A DNA stretch of 11,733 nucleotides from DASTHG01 sp041498155 (GCA_041498155.1 JBGQHV010000105.1:1-11733); one strand, 5' to 3'. Counted from the stretch's first letter, positions 1 to 7,515 are shown. Program-made: numbers and translations. The notes: generated from the letters alone by a model not told the origin.

Positions 1-1052
1 CGGAACCCGAGCGTTGCGGCGGGTCCCACGGTGATCGCAAACGCGGTGGAGGTCGCGCCACCTGCGACACCCGTGGCGCTCGCGCTCAACGTGTAGCCCG
101 CCCCCGCACTGTCGATCGTCAGCGAGCTGAACGTGGCAACCCCGGCCGCCGCCGCGACCGTCTTCGTGCCGCCGAGCGATCCGTTGTTCGGATTCGCCCC
201 GATCGCAAGGGTGACACTGTTGGTCGCCGTCGTCACCCGGTTGCCGCCGGCATCCTGGACCTCGACCTGGACTGTGGGTGTGATCGTCGCCCCACCGGTC
301 GCGCTCGAAGGCTGCACCAAGAACGCGAGCTTCGCGGCCGTTCCCGTCGAGACGTCGAACGACGTCGAGGTCGCCGGCGTCACGGACGGGACCGCCGTGG
401 CCTGGAAGGTGTAGCCGGCGCCCACCTTGTCGACGCTGAGATCGCCGAAGGTCGCCATCCCCGCCGCTACCGCTCGGGTCGTCGTGCCGGACAGCGTGCC
501 CGGGCCCGGGTTCGTCGCGATCGCCACGGTGACACTGCCCGCGAAGCCCGTCGCCAGGTTCCCGAAGGCATCCCGCGCTGCCACGACCACCGCGGGGGCG
601 ATCGTATTCCCGGCGCTGACCGTCGCGGGCTGAGTCGTGAATACCAGCTGGCTCGCGGCGGCCGGACTCACCGTCAAGGCACCGGAGGTCACACCTGTGA
701 GGCCTGTGGCGGTAGCGCTCAGGGTGTACCCGGCGCCGCTCCGGTCGAGCGACAGATCGGTGAAGCTGGCGACGCCCGCCACCGCATTCAACGTCGTCGT
801 CCCCGAGAGCGTGGCGCCCCCGGGATTCGTGGCGAGCGCGATGTGTACGCTCCCCGTGAAGGACGTCGCCGGGCTGCCCTGCGCGTCCAGCGCCCGGACC
901 TGCACGGCCGGAGCGAGCGCGACCCCCGCGGTCGCCGTGATAGGCACGGCTGTCAGTGCCAGCTGCGTGGGAGTCGTATCCGGTCCGGACCCGTCACCCG
1001 AACAGGCCACGAGCAATGCTCCGGCCAGTACCAGTCTTCGCGACCGCCTCAT
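1..1052 (-). CDS. Ig-like-repeat surface lipoprotein (C-terminus cut by window edge)
   Basis: An uninterrupted reading frame runs from ATG at 1052 to the left window edge, giving 350 residues with no stop. The N-terminus is a short basic, hydrophobic signal ending in a lipobox-like LVAC with Cys17, so the mature protein is probably lipid-anchored in the envelope. An acidic/Gly linker follows, then about three copies of a ~105-residue module starting near residues 30, 135 and 241, with a fourth beginning at 347. Each copy repeats a V-D-x-x-G-N turn, an N-P-(G/N)-x-x-x-L-x-G-T-x-T segment, a G-(V/M)-A-(S/T)-F strand and a G-A-G-Y-T strand. These resemble bacterial Ig-like (Big) domains. The start is supported by AAGGAG four bases before ATG. 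No enzymatic motif is visible, so an adhesive, structural or scaffold role is inferred. A catalytic domain could lie beyond the edge. Confidence 0.85.
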   Translation of the reverse strand, partial: MRRSRRLVLAGALLVACSGDGSGPDTTPTQLALTAVPITATAGVALAPAVQVRALDAQGSPATSFTGSVHIALATNPGGATLSGTTTLNAVAGVASFTDLSLDRSGAGYTLSATATGLTGVTSGALTVSPAAASQLVFTTQPATVSAGNTIAPAVVVAARDAFGNLATGFAGSVTVAIATNPGPGTLSGTTTRAVAAGMATFGDLSVDKVGAGYTFQATAVPSVTPATSTSFDVSTGTAAKLAFLVQPSSATGGATITPTVQVEVQDAGGNRVTTATNSVTLAIGANPNNGSLGGTKTVAAAAGVATFSSLTIDSAGAGYTLSASATGVAGGATSTAFAITVGPAATLGF

Positions 1053-1056
1053 CTCA

Positions 1057-1062
1057 CTCCTT
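1057..1062 (-). promoter_or_regulatory. Strong Shine-Dalgarno of the Ig-like lipoprotein
   Basis: On the minus strand AAGGAG lies four bases upstream of the ATG at 1052. It fixes the start of the open-ended lipoprotein frame, which would otherwise be easy to miss because it has no stop inside the window. Confidence 0.75.
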
Positions 1063-1089
1063 CACCAAACTCGATTCAACCCGCCCGCG

Positions 1090-1101
1090 GACCACATAGA
1101 T
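1090..1101 (+). promoter_or_regulatory. 12-base element shared with the riboswitch leader; possible promoter or operator
   Basis: GACCACATAGAT occurs here, four bases before the GTG start of the VanZ-like gene. It occurs again on the minus strand at 7674-7663, directly before the riboswitch candidate, pointing toward its gene in both cases. The AT-rich core TAGATT could act as a -10 element for a nearly leaderless transcript, but no convincing -35 is seen. The function is inferred only from position and identity. Confidence 0.3.
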
Positions 1102-1105
1102 TGCC

Positions 1106-2350
1106 GTGCGGCAAACTAACAGGGGACTCGCCATCCTCCATGGAGGCTTCATTCGCGATCCACGATTGCTCGCCCGGCTCGGCCTGTACGCGTCCCTGAC
1201 CTTCATACTCGGGGCGACTCTCTACCCTTCAGGCTCCGAGCTTCCCGAATTCGTCGGGTGCATTGTCTGCGGCGCTCGTGGCTGGTCCGATGCCATCGTG
1301 AACGTGCTGCTCTTCCTGCCGTTCGGGGCTGCCCTCGGCGCCCTGGGCCGAACCGGCCCCCGCGCCATCTCTTATGGCTTCGCCCTTTCCTGCGCGATCG
1401 AGCTGTCGCAGACCGTGATCCCGGGCCGCGATCCGAGTCTCGGAGACGTGTGCTTCAATACGCTCGGCACCGCCGCCGGCCAGTCCCTCGCGTGGCTCGC
1501 GGGCCGGTGGCTGATGCCGCCGCCCCGCATCGCGGCCCGCCTCTCCCTGCTCGCCGCGGCGGCCGCCCTCCTCGTGTTCGGCCTGACCGCCCACCTGGTC
1601 GAACCTTCACTCCCCCTTCGGGACTTCAGCGCGTGGTATACGGCCGACCTCCCGGAGCTCGAGTGGTATCACGGACGGGTGCTGCGCACGACGCTCGGGC
1701 CGCTTGCGTTCGGCCCCAATCGACTGCCCGACCGGGACGTGATGCGCCGCCTCCTGCTCGCGGGCGCGCCGCTCGAGATCGATGCCGTCGCGGGCCGGAG
1801 CGTCCGCGGCCTCGCCCCGTTGTTCGTCATCGAAGACGAAGACGACGAGGAGGTGTTCCTGGTCGGTCCCGACCGCGGCGACTTGGTGTTGCGATACCGC
1901 ACCCGCACCGCCCGCTGGCGCCTGGATCAGCCCGACATCCGGCTGCGCCACGCGTTCGCGGACGTGACCTCCGGCGACACGATGCACATCGTCGTCCGGC
2001 GCGATCCGAGCGGCTACTGCCTCTCCCTCAACCAGGTAGCCCGGTGTGGTCTCGGCTACAGCGTGGGAAGCGGGTGGACGTTGCTGTACTACCCGCGGCA
2101 TCTCCCCATCTGGGTCGTCACGGGACTCGAGATCGCCTGGGTCGCAGGTATCGCCTTTCCCCTCGGCCTGTGGGCCCGGCGACGCCCCGAGACCGCCGTG
2201 GCGGCGATCGTCCTCAGCGCCGCCTTGCTGCTGTTGCCACCGCTCACCGGCTTGATCCGAACGCCACCGTACCAGATCGCCGGTGGAGGCATGGGAGTGC
2301 TGCTCGGCGCGGGATTGCAAGCCTGGCTGCGACGGCAGCGGCCGACCTGA
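1106..2350 (+). CDS. VanZ-like membrane protein with extracytoplasmic LamG-like middle region
   Basis: This is a 414-residue integral membrane protein. Residues ~25-136 look like a VanZ-family domain: helix 25-43, a D-A-I-V-N-V-L-L-F-L-P-F-G motif at 62-74, a helix with S-C-A-I-E-L-S-Q at 95-102, then R-D-P-S-L-G-D-V-x-x-N-T-L-G at 108-121. A helix at ~145-163 leads into a ~165-residue polar, beta-rich segment (170-332) containing an acidic run at 243-249. This segment is reminiscent of concanavalin A/LamG-like folds and is predicted to be outside the membrane. Three more helices follow at ~336-356, 363-383 and 390-408. VanZ is known from teicoplanin resistance, but most family members are uncharacterised, so no resistance function is claimed. 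The start is GTG without a clear Shine-Dalgarno, and no in-frame ATG lies nearby. It is convergent with the beta-helix pair, whose stop is 12 bp away. Confidence 0.82.
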   Translation: MRQTNRGLAILHGGFIRDPRLLARLGLYASLTFILGATLYPSGSELPEFVGCIVCGARGWSDAIVNVLLFLPFGAALGALGRTGPRAISYGFALSCAIELSQTVIPGRDPSLGDVCFNTLGTAAGQSLAWLAGRWLMPPPRIAARLSLLAAAAALLVFGLTAHLVEPSLPLRDFSAWYTADLPELEWYHGRVLRTTLGPLAFGPNRLPDRDVMRRLLLAGAPLEIDAVAGRSVRGLAPLFVIEDEDDEEVFLVGPDRGDLVLRYRTRTARWRLDQPDIRLRHAFADVTSGDTMHIVVRRDPSGYCLSLNQVARCGLGYSVGSGWTLLYYPRHLPIWVVTGLEIAWVAGIAFPLGLWARRRPETAVAAIVLSAALLLLPPLTGLIRTPPYQIAGGGMGVLLGAGLQAWLRRQRPT

Positions 2351-2362
2351 CGCCTGGGCGGC

Positions 2363-3832
2363 TCAACGCGGCGCTCGTGTGAGCAGGAAGACGTCGAACG
2401 CCGGACCGGTGCGCGGTGGCATCCGGGTGACACGGCCCAGCGACGGCGGCGGCACCACCCCGCTCATCGGGACCCGAATGGGCACCCCCTGGTACACGCC
2501 GCTCACCACCGGGGGGCCGAAGAGAGCCTGCACGTTGCGGACCTCATAGCGGTCCCCCGGGTGCAGGACGCCGGACGGATCGACGGCCACGTCGTGCTCA
2601 CGGCCCCAATTGTACACGACGATGTTCGCCCGCCCGGACTCGTACTTGTTGGGTCGCAGGAAGACTTTGGTCGCCGTCGGCAGCTGCGTCGAGATCGAAT
2701 CGGCCCCCCCGAGTCCGCTATGGCGCCGCCACGCCTCCCAGCCGTACGGCTTTCCCTCGTAGCGCCAGCTCGGCGTCGATCGGCCGGGGATCCAGGTGTT
2801 GCCACTCCAGTCGTAGTGGCCCGCCAGGCTCGCTCCGCCGAGCGCGACCAGGTCGCGGCTCCCGACGATGACGTTCCCGGTGACCGTGGCGTGCATCCAG
2901 GGCTCGTCCATCTCCAGGCCAACCTTGCCGCCCACGATGTAATTGTCGCGCAGCACGATGTCGCGATTGTTCTGCGGCGCGTACTTGCCGGTCCGGAGAT
3001 TGATCCCCTCCGGGCCGGCGAAGTAGAGCATGTTCCCGATGCCGACCATCCCTTCGGTGGGCACGGGGGCGTTGAAGATGAGATTCTCGCGGGCGAGGAC
3101 GGCGGTCGAAATGGTCCCGTTCCCGAACGCGACGTTGCCTTCCACCCGGATGTTGCGCAGCACGGGGTTCTTGGGGCTGGCGTAGATCTGGATGCCGCGC
3201 GCGAGGTTGTTGAAGAACACGTTGTCGGCGATGACCTTCGTCCCCGTCTCGTTGTGGACGTAGGTGCCGTGATCGAAGTTCTCGTGCGTCCCGTTGTTGT
3301 ACACGATGCAGCCGTACAGCTCGGCATCGACCGCCGGCGTCCAGAAGCTCACCCCCTGCGTTCCGGCGTCGTGCACGACCAGATTGATGAACCGACCATG
3401 ATCAGTGTTGGCCTGGATCCCATACGTGGTGGGGGCGGACTGCATGACCTCGAAGCCCCAAAATGCCAGGTACCCGCCGTCGGCCCGCAACGTCCCGTCG
3501 ATGGTGGCCCGCTCGCCGGGGGCCTGGCGAAACACGATCCAGCGCGCCGGCCCGCCCTGGAGCGCGGTGCGAAACGCGCCCCGATAGGTGCCGCCGCGCA
3601 GCCACACGGTGTCACCCGGGTGAATTCGACCGTTGGCGCCGGCGAGCGCCGTCGCCAGATCCCATGGATCCCGCTCCGCGCCCGTTCCGGCGGCGCTCCC
3701 CGTCGGAGACACGAAGTGCCGGGTATCGCTCGCGACGGCCGGCCGATGCTTGCGGCTCGCGGCCCCGGTCGCGAACCCCGCGACGAGCAGCACGAGGGTC
3801 GCGGCGGTGAGCCGCGTGGGTCTACGGAGCAC
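2363..3832 (-). CDS. Secreted right-handed parallel beta-helix protein (second of tandem pair)
   Basis: This is a 489-residue protein. A Sec-type signal peptide (basic start, hydrophobic residues ~9-24, Ala-rich cleavage region, no lipobox Cys) predicts export. A beta-helix domain begins with D-P-W-D-L-A-T-A-L-A-G at 55-65, then P-G-D-T-V-W-L-R-G-G-T-Y, a signature common to DUF1565/pectate-lyase-like helices. Repeated N-N/G-N turns follow (DNVFFNN, GNVAFGNG, DNYIVGG, GNVIVG). The C-terminal ~100 residues form a beta-rich module with R-P-N-K-Y-E-x-G-R-A and E-V-R-N-V-Q. It is closely similar throughout to the upstream neighbour, so the pair arose by tandem duplication. GTG start at 3832 overlaps the neighbour's stop by 11 bp, suggesting translational coupling. 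The fold is typical of polysaccharide lyases and surface binding proteins. No catalytic residues can be assigned, so the activity is unknown. Confidence 0.85.
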   Translation of the reverse strand: MLRRPTRLTAATLVLLVAGFATGAASRKHRPAVASDTRHFVSPTGSAAGTGAERDPWDLATALAGANGRIHPGDTVWLRGGTYRGAFRTALQGGPARWIVFRQAPGERATIDGTLRADGGYLAFWGFEVMQSAPTTYGIQANTDHGRFINLVVHDAGTQGVSFWTPAVDAELYGCIVYNNGTHENFDHGTYVHNETGTKVIADNVFFNNLARGIQIYASPKNPVLRNIRVEGNVAFGNGTISTAVLARENLIFNAPVPTEGMVGIGNMLYFAGPEGINLRTGKYAPQNNRDIVLRDNYIVGGKVGLEMDEPWMHATVTGNVIVGSRDLVALGGASLAGHYDWSGNTWIPGRSTPSWRYEGKPYGWEAWRRHSGLGGADSISTQLPTATKVFLRPNKYESGRANIVVYNWGREHDVAVDPSGVLHPGDRYEVRNVQALFGPPVVSGVYQGVPIRVPMSGVVPPPSLGRVTRMPPRTGPAFDVFLLTRAPR

Positions 3833-5339
3833 TCGTCACCAGGAAGACGTCGAAGTCCGGGCCCGTCCTGGGAGCCTGCGCGGGCGCGAGACGCCCGATC
3901 GGAATGGGCGGTGGCACGCCATCCATGGGGATCGGGACCAGACCGCCACCATACGTCCCGGATGCGACCGGCGGGCCGTACACGTCCTGGACGTTCCGGA
4001 TCTCGAAGTGACTCCCGGCCGCCACCACGCCCGACAGATCCACGCTCACCGCATTCTGGTGGGCGAAGTTGTAGACGACGACGAACGCCCGCCCGGCTTC
4101 GTAGACGTTGGGACGCACAAAGACCTGTGTCGCGATCGGTCCGCTCGCGGTCGCCGCGTCGGCGCCGCCCAGCCCGGTCGCCGTCTTCCAGGCCTCGAAC
4201 GTGTAGCCTGTTCCGTTTTGCTCCCAGGCCGCCGCTCCCGGATCGCGATAGTAGGTGTTGCCGCTCCAGTCGTAGATTCCCGGGGTAGGTCCTCCGGTGC
4301 GCACGACCTCGGTCGCGCCGCCGCCCACGAACGTGTTGTTCCGGACCGTCGCGCTCGCCCATTGATATTGCATTTCGAGTCCCACGTCCCCACCCGCCGC
4401 GTAGTTGTTCTCGACGTCGATGCCCTTATTGTAGAGAGCGCTGTCGGAGGTGTCGTAGTTGCCGAGCCGCAGCTGCACTCCGCTCGTCCCCGGCGAGAAG
4501 TAGAGCAGGTTGTCCTTCGCCACCATCCCGGACGTGACGGCTGGTGCGCTGATCAGCAGGTTCACCTGGCTCGAGGCCGTGGCGATGGTGCCGTTGTTGA
4601 AGCAAATGTTGCCGATCACCTGATAGTCGTGGATCAGCGCCGCGCTGCCCTCGTAGACCTGGATGCCGCGCGCGAAGTTGTTGAAGAACACGTTGTCGGT
4701 GATGTACTTCGTGCCGGTGGTCGCGTTGTGCGCGTAGATGCCGTGATCGATGTTGTCCCGGAAGCCGTTGTTGTACACGATGCTGCCGTACAGCTCGACG
4801 CCGGCGCCTTTGTCCGCCCCCATGCTCACGCCGGAGAACCCGGCGTCGTGCAGCACCAGATTGATGAACTTGCCGTTGACGGTGTTCGCCTCCAGCACCC
4901 GGTCCACGACCGTCGTCGGATGCGACTGCATGATCTCGAAGCCCCAGAAGACGAGGTAGGAGCCCCCGGCGGCCAGCGATCCATCGATCGTCGCGCGCTC
5001 GCCAGGATACTGCCGGAAGAGAATCGGCGCGCCGGCGGTTCCATTGAGAGAGGTCTGGAAACTCCCGACATAAGTCCCGCCCCGGATCCAAACGGTGTCC
5101 CCCGGCTGAATACGGTTGCCGTGTCCACCGGCCAGTGCCGTGGCGAGGTCCCAGGGATCATCCGTTGTACCGGTCCCAGCGCTCGTCCCGTAGGGCGGAA
5201 ACACGACGTAATAGCCCACATGGCTTCCGGGTGGGGGCGGCGGCGGCGGTGGGCCGATCCGGTCCCCCGCCCGGCACGAGAGTGTCATCGCACAGCACAG
5301 GTTGCCGGCCATGGTCCATCGCTTCCAGCGCATCGCCAT
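3822..5339 (-). CDS. Beta-helix lipoprotein (first of tandem pair)
   Basis: Starting at ATG 5339 this is 505 residues. That start is chosen because GGAGG lies seven bases upstream and because it gives a basic, hydrophobic signal with cysteines at 15, 16 and 22 (TLSC), consistent with an exported lipoprotein though not a perfect lipobox. The frame stays open to 5534, but the extra 65 codons read as low-quality sequence across a structured leader. An eight-proline linker (residues 30-37) precedes the beta-helix: D-P-W-D-L-A-T-A-L-A-G, then P-G-D-T-V-W-I-R-G-G-T-Y, followed by many N-N and G-N turn motifs. The C-terminal module contains R-P-N-V-Y-E-A-G-R-A and E-I-R-N-V-Q. The downstream paralogue shares all of these blocks but uses a cleavable signal without Cys or proline linker. 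The protein probably acts on or binds extracellular polysaccharide; this is inferred from fold only. Confidence 0.85.
   Translation of the reverse strand: MAMRWKRWTMAGNLCCAMTLSCRAGDRIGPPPPPPPPGSHVGYYVVFPPYGTSAGTGTTDDPWDLATALAGGHGNRIQPGDTVWIRGGTYVGSFQTSLNGTAGAPILFRQYPGERATIDGSLAAGGSYLVFWGFEIMQSHPTTVVDRVLEANTVNGKFINLVLHDAGFSGVSMGADKGAGVELYGSIVYNNGFRDNIDHGIYAHNATTGTKYITDNVFFNNFARGIQVYEGSAALIHDYQVIGNICFNNGTIATASSQVNLLISAPAVTSGMVAKDNLLYFSPGTSGVQLRLGNYDTSDSALYNKGIDVENNYAAGGDVGLEMQYQWASATVRNNTFVGGGATEVVRTGGPTPGIYDWSGNTYYRDPGAAAWEQNGTGYTFEAWKTATGLGGADAATASGPIATQVFVRPNVYEAGRAFVVVYNFAHQNAVSVDLSGVVAAGSHFEIRNVQDVYGPPVASGTYGGGLVPIPMDGVPPPIPIGRLAPAQAPRTGPDFDVFLVTSAP
5229..5252 (-). repeat. Eight-proline linker tract
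   Basis: Eight consecutive proline codons join the signal/lipidation region to the beta-helix domain of the 3822-5339 product. Such tracts normally need EF-P for translation and act as rigid spacers on the cell surface. Confidence 0.85.
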
Positions 5340-5397
5340 CCATTGCCCTCCGACACGAAAGACCCGGCCATGGGCGCCACAGACACAAACGGCCCGA

Positions 5398-5431
5398 GAC
5401 GATCTGACAGCATCGTCCGGCGGGCCGCCGG
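5398..5431 (-). repeat. Two overlapping, mutually exclusive hairpins in leader of beta-helix gene
   Basis: The palindromic stretch at 5417-5431 (CCGGCGG / CCGCCGG) shares bases with an inverted repeat GACGAT / ATCGTC (5398-5403 and 5412-5417, eight-base loop). The second can extend through CCG/CGG with a bulge. Both cannot form together. The pair lies 60-90 bases upstream of the ATG at 5339. A regulatory role is speculative. Confidence 0.4.
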
Positions 5432-5477
5432 GTGCAACGACTGCTCGAAAGCGGAAGCTAGTGGAACGCGACGACTG

Positions 5478-5573
5478 GGGACAGCGTCCCGCGGTCGGTC
5501 CGCCGGCCTCTTGCACGGTGTGTCGTGCGATCACGATCCTGCTGTGATGCAGGCCACGCCGCGGACCGACCGC
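5478..5573 (-). ncRNA. Candidate structured leader RNA (three-way junction)
   Basis: Read on the minus strand, a perfect 13-bp stem (arms 5573-5561 and 5503-5491, GCGGTCGGTCCGC and its complement) encloses two local hairpins. One is CCTGC/GCAGG with a six-base loop (5553-5538), the other GCACG/CGTGC with a six-base loop (5528-5513). A further GGGAC/GTCCC hairpin with a three-base loop (5490-5478) abuts the closing stem. Together this would be a three-way junction with a stacked hairpin, 57 bases after the stop of the 5630-7513 gene and about 140 bases before the next ATG. It matches no riboswitch class I recognise. Alternatives are a processing or terminator-like structure of the upstream mRNA, or a DNA-level palindrome. 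The remainder of 5340-5629 holds no gene I can support. Confidence 0.4.
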
Positions 5574-5629
5574 TGGGCATTCGACTACCTGTGGAGCACA
5601 CGCAACATCAACACGCCCGACCTGCAGCC

Positions 5630-7513
5630 CTATTGCTCATACACTCCCGCGTCGGGTGCGCCACCGCGGGGGCGGCACGCGCCGACGATGTCGAACGGCA
5701 GGGCGTATTGCGCCGAAGCGAAGTCGATCGCCCGGCTGCCGCTGCGCAGGTGATAGTCGTGCGAATACGCCTGGTGCGTGGTCGACGGCGTCGAGCTCGA
5801 TGGGTTCACGAGATCCGGATCGGCCGCGACGTTGTTGACGATCGTGGCATTGGTGTTCCAGTTGTCGGTGCCGGACGAGCCGTTGTTCCAGAAGATGTTA
5901 TTGACTTCGATGTTGGTGGCGCCGCCGCTCGACCCCCCGGTGTTGATCCCGACTCCGTCGTTCACGTTGCCGTTGTTCATCACCACGTTGTTGGCGAAGA
6001 GCCAATCGTGGGTGTTCTCCGCGATGTCCATCCCGGAGCGGCCGTTCCCGACGACGGTGTTGTTGATCACGAGGATGTGATTGCCGCTGAAGCGCGCGGA
6101 CAGCCCTTTCGCGCGGTTGTGCTCCAGGATGTTGTTGGCCACTACGCCGCGCGTCCCGTCATGGTAATAAATGCCGTGCGACGTGTTCTCCTGGCCGGGA
6201 TCGTTGAACCCGCCGTTGTCGTGGATGTAATTGTTCAGGATCCAGATGTCGTCCCCGCCGGCGGCGATGCCGGCGTGCCACCCACCGTGAAAGATCTCCG
6301 AATTAGATACTTCGACGTGGTGCGTCGTGCCGGAAACCATCAGAACCAGATTCTCTCCCTGCTGTGCTGTTGCCCCCCAAGTGCCGCAGCTTGGCCCCTC
6401 GACGACGACGTTGGACAGGCGGAAGAAGGACCCCTCCAGCCGGATCTGTCCGTGCAGGACGGCGCGCTCGCCGGGATACCCCTGCACGGTAATGGGATTG
6501 ATCAGCGTACCGGCGCGGTCGAAGGTCGAGGCAGAACAGAACGCGCCATACGTCCCGGCACGCAGGTAGGCGATCTGTCCCGGCTGCAGCGCATCGAACG
6601 CCTTCTGGAGCGTCTGCCACGGCTGGTCGATCGTCCCAGGGCTGGCGTCCGATCCCGCGGCCGCGGAGACGTAGAACGCCTGCCCGCTCGAGAGCGGCAT
6701 CGCCGGATAGACGGCGGACGGCCAGGTCCCGGGGCACCCTCCCGTGGGGGGCGGTGGCGGAGGCGGCGGGGGGGGAGGAGGCGGTGCGCCCGTCACGGTG
6801 ATCGTGGCGGTCGCACGCTTGCCTTCGCACGTCGCGGTGATGGTGGCGGTTCCACCCGCCACGCCGCTCACCGTGCCGCCGCCATTCACGAGCGCGATCG
6901 CGCCATCACTCGAAGACCAGGTGATGGTGCGACCGGACAGTGCGCCGCCGCCCGCGTCGGTGACGGTCGCGGCGAGCTGCACCGTCGCTCCCGCGGCCAC
7001 CGTGGCGTCGGCCGGCGCGATGGTGATCGCGGCGACCGGGATGAGCGTGACGTTGATGAACGCGGTATCGGCCCGGCTGCCAGCCGCGGCGATCAGCCGG
7101 GCACTTCCGGTGTCGCTGCCCGCCTGATAGCGGCTGGTATGGTGGTGTCCGGTCGTGCCGGTGTCGGTGAGCGTTCCGGCGCCCTCGAGCCGCCACGTCA
7201 TCGTGCTCTGGGCGGTGTCGCCGCCGCCGGTGAGCGCCACGGCCTGGAAGTCGGCCGTCGCGCCGGGCGCCAGCCCGACGTTGTCCGGTGTCAGGACGAT
7301 GCTGGCTACGGCGTTGGGGTTCCCCTGCGGACCGCCGCCGCCTGGACTCACCGCGCGTTCGGTCGAGCAGGCGGCGAACATCATCGCCAGAAGGATCATA
7401 CCGTCCCAAACTAGCGGGCGACCCGGGATTCTGTGCGTTAGGATCAGCGGCGCGATGCGCGTCGGGTGCCGGTGCGGCACCGGCATACGTGCGTGCGTGT
7501 GGCGATGGTGCAT
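5630..7513 (-). CDS. Ig-like / polyproline / beta-helix surface lipoprotein
   Basis: This is 627 residues from ATG 7513, which has GGGGAGG six bases upstream. An alternative ATG at 7399 gives a more compact signal (MILLAMMFAAC) but has a weaker Shine-Dalgarno. Cys49 in F-A-A-C is the probable lipidation site, after a long His/Arg-rich leader. Order: Gly-rich linker; Ig-like domain ~70-160; Big_2-like domain ~160-242 with T-I-T-W-S-S-S-D and G-V-A-G-G-T-A-T-I; 13 prolines at ~244-256; beta-helix ~280-560 with A-Y-L-R-A-G-T-Y and repeated N-N turns; and a C-terminal end (R-A-I-D-F ... G-A-C-R-P-R ... D-A-G-V-Y-E) matching the 'choice-of-anchor' style terminus of bacterial beta-helix proteins. 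It is likely displayed on the surface and may bind or degrade polysaccharide; no catalytic residues are assignable. A c-di-GMP-I-like riboswitch lies in its leader. Confidence 0.88.
   Translation of the reverse strand: MHHRHTHARMPVPHRHPTRIAPLILTHRIPGRPLVWDGMILLAMMFAACSTERAVSPGGGGPQGNPNAVASIVLTPDNVGLAPGATADFQAVALTGGGDTAQSTMTWRLEGAGTLTDTGTTGHHHTSRYQAGSDTGSARLIAAAGSRADTAFINVTLIPVAAITIAPADATVAAGATVQLAATVTDAGGGALSGRTITWSSSDGAIALVNGGGTVSGVAGGTATITATCEGKRATATITVTGAPPPPPPPPPPPPPTGGCPGTWPSAVYPAMPLSSGQAFYVSAAAGSDASPGTIDQPWQTLQKAFDALQPGQIAYLRAGTYGAFCSASTFDRAGTLINPITVQGYPGERAVLHGQIRLEGSFFRLSNVVVEGPSCGTWGATAQQGENLVLMVSGTTHHVEVSNSEIFHGGWHAGIAAGGDDIWILNNYIHDNGGFNDPGQENTSHGIYYHDGTRGVVANNILEHNRAKGLSARFSGNHILVINNTVVGNGRSGMDIAENTHDWLFANNVVMNNGNVNDGVGINTGGSSGGATNIEVNNIFWNNGSSGTDNWNTNATIVNNVAADPDLVNPSSSTPSTTHQAYSHDYHLRSGSRAIDFASAQYALPFDIVGACRPRGGAPDAGVYEQ
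6746..6784 (-). repeat. Thirteen-proline linker tract
   Basis: Thirteen consecutive proline codons connect the Ig-like domains to the beta-helix domain of the 5630-7513 product. Mixed CCG/CCT/CCC/CCA codons make simple slippage unlikely. Translation would depend on EF-P. Confidence 0.9.
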
Positions 7514-7515
7514 GG

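Noticed and set aside
1106..2350. Glycopeptide (teicoplanin) resistance gene vanZ
   Set aside because: Family resemblance only. Most VanZ-like proteins have no link to resistance, this one has a large extra domain, and no van genes are nearby.
2351..2362. Bidirectional terminator between the convergent VanZ-like and beta-helix genes
   Set aside because: Only 12 bases separate the stops, with no convincing hairpin or T-run.
5340..5534. 65-codon N-terminal extension of the first tandem beta-helix protein
   Set aside because: It runs through the structured leader, has no Shine-Dalgarno-supported start, and would bury the export signal. ATG 5339 with GGAGG is better.
5340..5629. A second GEMM-like riboswitch upstream of the tandem beta-helix pair
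   Set aside because: GGGACGC occurs, but there is no GAAA-capped hairpin, no GACGCAAAG-like strand and no closing strand; here GGGACGCTGTCCC simply forms its own hairpin.
2561..7414. Very long plus-strand open frames opposite the beta-helix genes (575, 706 and 629 codons)
   Set aside because: They are antisense shadows of high-GC genes. Their translations are Arg/Pro/Val-rich without domains or signals, and the minus-strand frames carry clear family motifs.
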